Source: an uncultured Lacticaseibacillus sp. | GTDB lineage: Bacteria > Bacillota > Bacilli > Lactobacillales > Lactobacillaceae | Reading direction: 5' to 3' | DNA: 12,113 bases | Assembly (NCBI GenBank): GCA_934339215.1 | Contig: CAKRHU010000020.1 | Span: forward strand, 1 to 12,113 | Shown here: in pieces, positions 7,010 through 12,113 of the stretch | Layout of the letters: each line of letters begins with the position of its first letter | Position numbering within the stretch: the stretch's first letter is position 1 | Translations under genes and position numbers: made by a program | Notes under the pieces: generated by a model | What the model was told of the DNA's origin: nothing | Databases searched by the model: none | What the model saw: the letters and a program-made list of their open reading frames with translations, nothing else

Positions 7010-8842
7010 ATGACTCGAGAAGAATACCCGCGACCCCAATTTGTTCGCCAAGGACCTTGGCAGAATTTAAACGGAGAGTGGCAGTTCCAATTTGATGATG
7101 CAGATCTTGGGCGCTCAGCGGGATGGGCTAAAAGTGGATTGCCTCAACCGGTGATGATCCAAGTACCGTTTGTTTATCAAGCTGAAGCTAGCGGTATCGA
7201 TGATCAAGCAACACATGATATCGTTTGGTATGAGCGCAAATTTTCCTTATCGACCATCACGTCTGAGCAAGCTGTTATTTTACACTTTGGTGCAGTTGAT
7301 TATTTTACCGATGTCTATGTCAACGGCCAGTTTGTAGGACACCATGAAGGTGGCGATACAAGCTTTGAATTTGATATCACGAATGCAATTGTCCAAGATA
7401 GTTTGCAAACGGTTGTGGTGCGCGTTGCTGATCGTGCCGAGGATGAAACCTTGCCGCGTGGAAAACAAAATTGGCTAGGGAAGTCTTACGGGATTTGGTA
7501 TACCAATTCAACCGGTATTTGGCAAAGTGTCTGGCTGGAAGTGGTCCATGCGCATCACATTCATACGTTACGGTTGACGCCAGATCTTGACCATACCGCT
7601 ATTGGGCTTGCAGTGACAGCCAGTGATGCTGCGATAGGCGATGTATTATCAGTTAATATTCGCTATCAAGGCGAACTAGTGGCCGAAGATACCATTAAAT
7701 TAGTCGCCAAGCATACCAAGCGTGATATTGAGCTGTTTCAGCACCGGATTTATCGGACGGCGTATCATGAAGCTGGATGGACCTGGTCACCGGAACATCC
7801 TAATTTATTTGATATTGAGTTGACCATATCTGCTGGCAAAACAGTTTTCGATGACATTCAATCGTACTTTGGGATGCGTAAAGTCAGTACTGAAAGTGGC
7901 ATGATTTTCCTGAATAATCGGCCCTATTATCAACGGCTCGTCCTTGATCAAGGTTATTGGCCAGAAGGACTGCTGACGGCGCCTAGCGACGAAGCATTTA
8001 AACACGATATTGAGCTTGCGAAAGCAGCCGGTTTCAACGGTTGTCGCAAACACCAAAAAGTCGAGGATCCGCGCTTTTTATACTGGGCTGATCATTTAGG
8101 CTACTTAGTATGGGAAGAAGTGGCGGCAGTACCGTATTACACCGAAGCGTCAGTTGAACGATTAACTGATGCTTGGCAGGCGACAGTAAGGCGGGATTAT
8201 AATCACCCATCAATTATCATGTGGGTACCCTTAAATGAAAGTTGGGGCGTTGACCGCATCCATGATAATCGTCAGCAGCAACACTTTTCTGAGGCATTGT
8301 ATCACTTGATCCATGCTTTAGATCGGACGCGTTTGGTCCAGTCAAATGACGGGTGGGATAATACTGTCACTGATGTCGTCGCGATTCATAATTATTCTCA
8401 TGGACAAGATGCTGACAGTGCTGAATATCAACGGTATAAAGCGACTTTAGCTCATATTGACCAGTTGCTAAATCAGGCACCAGGCAATTATGATATTTTT
8501 GCTAAAGGATTTCATTACGAAGGCCAGCCGATTGTGTTGAGCGAGTTTGGTGGGATTAGCTTTGATACCACCCGAAAAGATGGTTGGGGTTATACCCATG
8601 CTAGCGACGAAGCTGAGTTTGTCGCGCAACTGACTCGGCTGAAAGAGGCGCTGCAAGGGTCTGATTGTTTGTGGGGATATTGCTACACGCAATTGACTGA
8701 TGTTGAGCAAGAAGTTAATGGATTGTTTACGAAAGCTCGTCATCCTAAAATTCCAATTGAACAGTTAAAGGCAATTTTTGATTTTGAACATCTTGGTCGT
8801 TTAGATGATCGCGTGTCACACTACCGCTTGAGGGAAAGCTGA
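7010..8842 (+). CDS. Glycoside hydrolase family 2 enzyme, copy 2
   Basis: This 610-residue paralogue of the preceding gene has the same three-domain plan: jelly roll about 8-180 (NLNGEWQFQFDD, PRGKQNW, TGIWQSVWLE), Ig-like domain about 183-290, and TIM barrel about 295-590. The acid/base is E410 (VPLNESWG) and the nucleophile E512 (IVLSEFGG). It keeps RLVLDQGYWPEG, which copy 1 shares in slightly changed form, and RKHQKVEDPRFLYWAD (346-361), which diverges in copy 1. It has no signal peptide, so it should be cytoplasmic. The gene follows copy 1 by 19 bases with a modest GTGGAG ribosome site, and its TGA overlaps the next ATG by one base, so translation is probably coupled. The two enzymes may remove different beta-linked residues from one imported oligosaccharide. 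Confidence 0.88.
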   Translation: MTREEYPRPQFVRQGPWQNLNGEWQFQFDDADLGRSAGWAKSGLPQPVMIQVPFVYQAEASGIDDQATHDIVWYERKFSLSTITSEQAVILHFGAVDYFTDVYVNGQFVGHHEGGDTSFEFDITNAIVQDSLQTVVVRVADRAEDETLPRGKQNWLGKSYGIWYTNSTGIWQSVWLEVVHAHHIHTLRLTPDLDHTAIGLAVTASDAAIGDVLSVNIRYQGELVAEDTIKLVAKHTKRDIELFQHRIYRTAYHEAGWTWSPEHPNLFDIELTISAGKTVFDDIQSYFGMRKVSTESGMIFLNNRPYYQRLVLDQGYWPEGLLTAPSDEAFKHDIELAKAAGFNGCRKHQKVEDPRFLYWADHLGYLVWEEVAAVPYYTEASVERLTDAWQATVRRDYNHPSIIMWVPLNESWGVDRIHDNRQQQHFSEALYHLIHALDRTRLVQSNDGWDNTVTDVVAIHNYSHGQDADSAEYQRYKATLAHIDQLLNQAPGNYDIFAKGFHYEGQPIVLSEFGGISFDTTRKDGWGYTHASDEAEFVAQLTRLKEALQGSDCLWGYCYTQLTDVEQEVNGLFTKARHPKIPIEQLKAIFDFEHLGRLDDRVSHYRLRES

Positions 8843-9873
8843 TGAAAGGTCGACTGCTCTTAATCCTCAGTGTCTTAATCATTGGATTGCTGGGTTGTCG
8901 CGCCACGCAAAAGGAGGTAAAAAATCCTGTGTCTGAAATCAAGTACACCAATCCATTGGATGATGACGGTGCAGATTATTCTGATCCGTGGATGATTCAA
9001 GCAGGTGAGCGTTATTACTATTGTGGCTCAACCCCTGACAACACGTTGATTATCAAACGTGGCGCTGATTCGACAACGTTGTTAACCAAATCTGATCATG
9101 TCGTGTGGTCGGCACCTGCAGGCACTGACTACAGCAAGGAATTGTGGGCGCCAGAACTGCATTTTCTTGAAGGACACTGGTATATTTATTTTGCTGCTGA
9201 TGACGGCAATAACGCGAATCATCGTATGTATGCGTTGCGCGGTGGCAGCGACCCAGCCGATCCGTTAGCTGGTAAATATACGTTCCAGGGTAAAGTGGCG
9301 GCGCCGACGGATCGTTGGGCGATTGATGGAACGGTCTTAAGTTTGAATCATCAGCTGTATTTTATTTGGTCAGGTTGGGCAGGCAGTCACAACGTCGCTC
9401 AAAACTTGTACATTGCACCAATGAGCGATCCGTTGACGATTTCAGGTGAACGAGTCATGATTTCGACGCCTGATCATCTTTTTGAACAACATGGCCAGCC
9501 ATTCGTCAATGAAGGTCCAGAAGTGTTGCAACACAAAGGCAAAATAATGGTGATTTATTCGGCTAGTGGCAGTTGGACAGATGATTATTGTTTAGGTCAG
9601 CTGACTTTAAATGGTGATGCGCCATTAGTCGCCGCGAATTGGCAAAAAAAGGCACAACCGGTGTTTCAAAAAACGCATGAAGTATTTGGACCAGGGCATT
9701 GCTCATTCATCCAAAGCCCTAGTCATACCCCATATCTGGTTTATCATGCGGCGGTCACTCAAGGTAGTGGGTGGCAACGCAATATTCGGATGCAAGCATT
9801 TGGCTGGCATCGCGATCACACGCCAGATTTTGAGCAGCCAATTACCCCAGGGAAAGAATTAACTTTTAAATGA
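8842..9873 (+). CDS. GH43 alpha-L-arabinofuranosidase-like enzyme with lipoprotein signal
   Basis: This 343-residue family 43 five-bladed beta-propeller resembles the subfamily 26 type exo-acting alpha-L-arabinofuranosidases. The three acidic catalytic residues are visible: D48 (YSDPW), D162 (WAIDGTVL) and E224 (VNEGPEVL). WAPELH, HRMYALRGG, YFIWSGW, NLYIAPMS, SASGSWTDDYCLG and GPGHCSF (H286) are further landmarks. The N-terminus has a lipoprotein signal (KGR, hydrophobic 5-17, lipobox LLGC with C19), so the enzyme should be anchored outside the cell, unlike its GH2 neighbours. The start overlaps the GH2 stop by one base and has GAGG eight bases upstream. A second ribosome site and in-frame GTG within codons 24-30 could give a cytoplasmic form beginning right before the catalytic domain. 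The substrate is probably arabinofuranosyl side groups or arabino-oligosaccharides. Confidence 0.88.
   Translation: MKGRLLLILSVLIIGLLGCRATQKEVKNPVSEIKYTNPLDDDGADYSDPWMIQAGERYYYCGSTPDNTLIIKRGADSTTLLTKSDHVVWSAPAGTDYSKELWAPELHFLEGHWYIYFAADDGNNANHRMYALRGGSDPADPLAGKYTFQGKVAAPTDRWAIDGTVLSLNHQLYFIWSGWAGSHNVAQNLYIAPMSDPLTISGERVMISTPDHLFEQHGQPFVNEGPEVLQHKGKIMVIYSASGSWTDDYCLGQLTLNGDAPLVAANWQKKAQPVFQKTHEVFGPGHCSFIQSPSHTPYLVYHAAVTQGSGWQRNIRMQAFGWHRDHTPDFEQPITPGKELTFK
8911..8931 (+). promoter_or_regulatory. Internal ribosome site and GTG start within the GH43 gene
   Basis: AAGGAGG (8911-8917) is a near-perfect Shine-Dalgarno sequence inside the coding region, just after the lipoprotein signal. An in-frame GTG follows at 8929-8931 (codon 30). 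The 11-base gap is slightly long but workable. Starting here yields a 314-residue protein beginning VSEIKYTNPL, which is where a leaderless GH43 of this type would start. The site is stronger than the one at the upstream ATG. It could be chance, since the codons simply encode Lys-Glu-Val. Confidence 0.4.
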
Positions 9874-9881
9874 CGTCTAGA

Positions 9882-9914
9882 CCGTTTTTGCTCAGTTGGC
9901 AAAGGCGGCCTTTT
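9882..9914 (+). terminator. Stem-loop between GH43 and galM
   Basis: CCGTTTTTGC (9882-9891) can pair with GCAAAGGCGG (9899-9908) over ten base pairs, two of them G-U, around the seven-base loop TCAGTTG. CCTTTT follows (9909-9914). It looks like a weak intrinsic terminator or an mRNA-processing hairpin. No new promoter is evident before galM, so some read-through to galM and the GH172 gene is expected. Confidence 0.5.
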
Positions 9915-9930
9915 AGAAAGCAGGTAAAAG

Positions 9931-10944
9931 ATGTTAACGACGAAAGTTTTTGGTCAGTGGCAAAATAAAACAGTGACTGAATATATTTTGACGAACAAGG
10001 TAGGCACCAAGCTTTCGGTAATGGACTATGGGGCAACGTGGTTAGGCTTGACGGTTCCCAGCTCAAAAGGTGATTTGCCTTTATTATTACGCACTGATTT
10101 GGCAACTTATTCCAAACCGGATGCCTATTTTGGTAAAACAATTGGACGTGCTGCCGGGCGGATTGGCGCAAATCAATATCAAATCGATAAGCGTATTTGG
10201 CAATTACCAACCAATGAAGGGCAAACAACATTGCACGGAGGACCAGCTGGGTTTAGTCAACAATTGTGGACTGCGGTGCGCACAACTGACGACTTGGTGA
10301 CATTTGAATTGATGTTAAGCCCAAAACAGGATGGCTTTTATGGCAACTTAACTACTCAAGTGACCTATCAATTAACTGAGGATGATCAAGTGGTGATCAC
10401 AGCCACTGGCATGAGTGATGACGGGTCACTCTTTAATCCGACTAATCATGCGTATTTTAACTTCAACGTCACGGATGCGCCGATTACCAATCACACGGTG
10501 CAGCTACACAGTCACCAGCGCTTCGAACTGGATTCAGAAAAATTGCCAACTGGAAAACTCTTGCGCAATCATGGGACGCCGTTTGATTTTACGGCACCGC
10601 AAAAACTTGAGCCAGCTTTGGCAAAACTGACCAGTACAAAAGAGCGTGGGATTGACGATGTTTTTTTGATCGATGCGCATCCAGCGAATTTTCCCATCGT
10701 CACAGTGCATTGTTCAGATATCACGATGCAAATCTTCTCGAATCGCAATGCGTTGGTGATGTACACATCAAATATTGCTGAACTAGATTTACCATTAATG
10801 GGACGTTCAGCCATGTTGCATTATGGCTTGGTATTAGAACCGCAAACTGCGCCAAGTGCGATCGTTGATCAAAAATTTGGCAATATTCGGCTACGACCTG
10901 GGCAACCACAAACAACGACATGGCGCTATGCCTTTACTTATTAG
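9931..10944 (+). CDS. galM: Aldose 1-epimerase (mutarotase)
   Basis: This 337-residue GalM-type protein interconverts the alpha and beta anomers of galactose, glucose and related aldoses in the cytoplasm. Retaining beta-galactosidases release beta-galactose while galactokinase needs the alpha form, so it fits downstream of the GH2 enzymes. The family signatures are GRAAGRIG (72-79), LHGG with H102, NPTNHAYFNF with the general acid H173, D243 (GIDDVFLID) and the general base E303 (LVLEPQ); all key residues are present. Length is normal. The start at 9931 has a weak AGG-containing ribosome site, but the alignment to the family N-terminus supports it. The gene follows GH43 by 57 bases with a stem-loop between, and its stop overlaps the ribosome site of the next gene. 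Confidence 0.93.
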   Translation: MLTTKVFGQWQNKTVTEYILTNKVGTKLSVMDYGATWLGLTVPSSKGDLPLLLRTDLATYSKPDAYFGKTIGRAAGRIGANQYQIDKRIWQLPTNEGQTTLHGGPAGFSQQLWTAVRTTDDLVTFELMLSPKQDGFYGNLTTQVTYQLTEDDQVVITATGMSDDGSLFNPTNHAYFNFNVTDAPITNHTVQLHSHQRFELDSEKLPTGKLLRNHGTPFDFTAPQKLEPALAKLTSTKERGIDDVFLIDAHPANFPIVTVHCSDITMQIFSNRNALVMYTSNIAELDLPLMGRSAMLHYGLVLEPQTAPSAIVDQKFGNIRLRPGQPQTTTWRYAFTY

Positions 10945-10954
10945 GAGGTTATCA

Positions 10955-12019
10955 ATGAATGTACTATCTGATTTGACGCAAGTGCGGGCGATTCAAAGTC
11001 GCGCCATTACAGCAGAAAATCCAACTGGTGGGAAAGGCTTAGGTGCTCAAGCAACGACCGGAACCGGCGCAAAAGCTAGCCGCTCTTTAGGAATCGGATG
11101 GAAAGTATCCCCATCAAAAATGCTTGCTGCGCACACCACCGAAACCCTTGCCGACATTGTGGGCCCAGGAAGTATTCGCCATATTTGGATGACTTGTGAC
11201 CCGGTATTTTGGCGCCAACTGCTCCTTAAAATTTATTGGGAAGATGCGATCACGCCGGCAGTGGCAGTGCCGTTAGGTGACTTTTTTTGCAATGGTTGGC
11301 AAGTGCAATCCAACGTCAATTCTCTGCCGATTGCAGTGAATCCGGCAGGCGGATTTAATAGCTATTGGGAAATGCCATTTCAACAAAAAGCTCGAATTGA
11401 AATCGAAAATATTGGGGATGATGAGTTTCCGTTGTATTACCAATTTGACTACGTTTTGATGCCAGTTCAGGAGCCGGTCGCATATTTTTACGCTTATTGG
11501 CATCGCAGTAAACCGTTGGCATACAAACAAGCTCACCTGATTTTGCCAGTTGTTAGTGGACGTGGACATTATGTCGGCACATATTTGGCTTATCAATCCA
11601 ACAACAATGGTTGGTGGGGTGAAGGCGAAATGAAATTTTATCTTGATGGCGATGATGCGTTTCCGACCATTTGCGGTACTGGTACTGAAGATTATTTCGG
11701 CGGCGCATGGAATTTCGAACAGCCGCAAGGCGAATACTGCACGTTTTCAACTGCTTACACAGGACTTTCACAAGTGATTCGCCCAGATGGCTTGTATCAA
11801 AGCCAGCAGCGTTTTGGAATGTATCGTTGGCATATTCAAGACCCCATTTATTTTGCCAATAATTTACGGGTTTCATTGCAATCATTGGGTTGGCGCTCAA
11901 ATGGTGAATATTTACCCCAACAAGATGATATGGCTTCAACCGCGTATTTTTATCTGAATACACCAGAATTACCGACATTATCGCGTGACTTACGGTCGGA
12001 ATTGTTGGAAAACGTGTAA
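10955..12019 (+). CDS. DUF2961 / GH172-family glycoside hydrolase
   Basis: This 354-residue protein belongs to DUF2961, now glycoside hydrolase family 172. Characterised members act on alpha-fructofuranosides (including difructose dianhydride enzymes) and on D-arabinofuranosides of mycobacterial arabinan. Signature parts are the N-terminal SRAITAENPTGGKGLG, PGSIRHIWMT (71-80), PLGDFFCNG, FNSYWEMPF, and the block WWGEGEMKFYLDGDD (220-234) followed by GTGTEDYFGGAW (241-252). Glutamates there (E223 or E225, and E245) are the likely acid/base and nucleophile. I chose the ATG at 10955 because AGGAGG lies six bases before it and the family N-terminus begins there; an in-frame ATG 99 bases upstream would overlap galM. 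There is no signal peptide, so it should be cytoplasmic. The likely role is cleavage of a furanosyl linkage in the imported glycan. The right repeat begins 18 bases after the stop. Confidence 0.88.
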   Translation: MNVLSDLTQVRAIQSRAITAENPTGGKGLGAQATTGTGAKASRSLGIGWKVSPSKMLAAHTTETLADIVGPGSIRHIWMTCDPVFWRQLLLKIYWEDAITPAVAVPLGDFFCNGWQVQSNVNSLPIAVNPAGGFNSYWEMPFQQKARIEIENIGDDEFPLYYQFDYVLMPVQEPVAYFYAYWHRSKPLAYKQAHLILPVVSGRGHYVGTYLAYQSNNNGWWGEGEMKFYLDGDDAFPTICGTGTEDYFGGAWNFEQPQGEYCTFSTAYTGLSQVIRPDGLYQSQQRFGMYRWHIQDPIYFANNLRVSLQSLGWRSNGEYLPQQDDMASTAYFYLNTPELPTLSRDLRSELLENV

Positions 12020-12037
12020 TTAATCATCTGGGGTAGA

Positions 12038-12113
12038 TAGTCGCTGTTGAACTAGGCCACCATATCCTCGACCTTTGTAGTAAATTTGTACCGGATTTGA
12101 TAGGTCGCACCTT
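12038..12113 (-). repeat. Right copy of 76-bp perfect inverted repeat (probable IS end)
   Basis: This is the exact reverse complement of 1-76. The cassette side begins TAGTCGCTGTTGAACTAG and the match runs to the end of the window. Only 18 bases separate it from the GH172 stop, with no terminator between, so the native downstream end of the operon may have been lost or lies beyond the repeat. The considerations on origin are the same as for the left copy. Confidence 0.9.
12052..12111 (-). CDS. Possible 3' end of a flanking gene inside the repeat (second copy)
   Basis: The mirrored frame gives the same 19 residues and stop as at 3-62, reading leftward into the cassette. If these are transposase tails, the two flanking elements point toward each other. 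The fragment is too short for a family call. Confidence 0.3.
   Translation of the reverse strand, partial: GATYQIRYKFTTKVEDMVA

Noticed and set aside
9866..10231. Minus-strand open frame of 121 codons over the GH43-galM junction
   Set aside because: It is antisense to galM with no family features, and the galM frame is unmistakable.
10856..10954. Upstream in-frame ATG that would extend the GH172 protein by 33 residues
   Set aside because: It lies within galM in another frame, has no ribosome site, and the added residues do not fit the family N-terminus; the ATG at 10955 has AGGAGG at ideal spacing.
11273..11728. Minus-strand open frame of 151 codons
   Set aside because: It is fully antisense to the GH172 gene, has no recognisable domain and lacks a convincing ribosome site.
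1..12113. Self-mobile transposon with 76-bp terminal repeats
   Set aside because: No transposase, recombinase or resolvase lies between the repeats, so autonomous mobility is unsupported; flanking IS copies explain the repeats better.
1..12113. CRISPR arrays, tRNA or rRNA genes
   Set aside because: No regularly spaced direct repeats and no recognisable RNA gene sequences were seen; the window is almost fully covered by protein genes.

Overview
The window looks like DNA from a low-to-mid GC Gram-positive bacterium, most likely a Lactobacillaceae member. The reasons are strong AGGAGG-type ribosome binding sites, a CcpA-type cre box, CUT1 sugar ABC transporter genes without their own ATPase, and the overall protein style. 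It holds a complete carbohydrate-use cassette of nine intact genes and no housekeeping genes. No gene-free stretch exceeds 300 bases; the longest is the 228-base divergent control region at 1945-2172.

Layout. (1) A 76-base segment at 1-76 recurs as an exact inverted copy at 12038-12113, so the window is bounded by two oppositely oriented copies of one repeat that continues outside, probably an insertion sequence. (2) On the minus strand, 1944 down to 103, lie two tandem paralogous regulators, each an ArsR-type winged helix fused to a large C-terminal domain. (3) The control region 1945-2172 has a good sigma-A promoter, a cre-like box at the predicted start site, and several related inverted repeats that could be operators. 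(4) On the plus strand, 2173-12019, is one apparent operon: sugar-binding lipoprotein, two permeases, two paralogous GH2 enzymes, a GH43 alpha-L-arabinofuranosidase-like lipoprotein, an aldose 1-epimerase (galM) and a DUF2961/GH172 protein. Stem-loops after the binding protein and before galM may tune expression.

How it may work (inference). The lipid-anchored GH43 would trim arabinofuranosyl groups outside the cell. The ABC transporter would import the oligosaccharide, powered by a shared MsmK-type ATPase encoded elsewhere. The two leaderless GH2 enzymes and the GH172 protein would cut it in the cytoplasm, and GalM would interconvert anomers of the released hexose for the Leloir pathway. A mixed arabinose/galactose glycan or a plant glycoside fits, but the sequence alone does not fix the substrate. 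The most unusual points are the paired ArsR-type sugar regulators, an internal start in the GH43 gene that could give a cytoplasmic form, the GH172 partner, and the exact inverted repeat enclosing the cassette.
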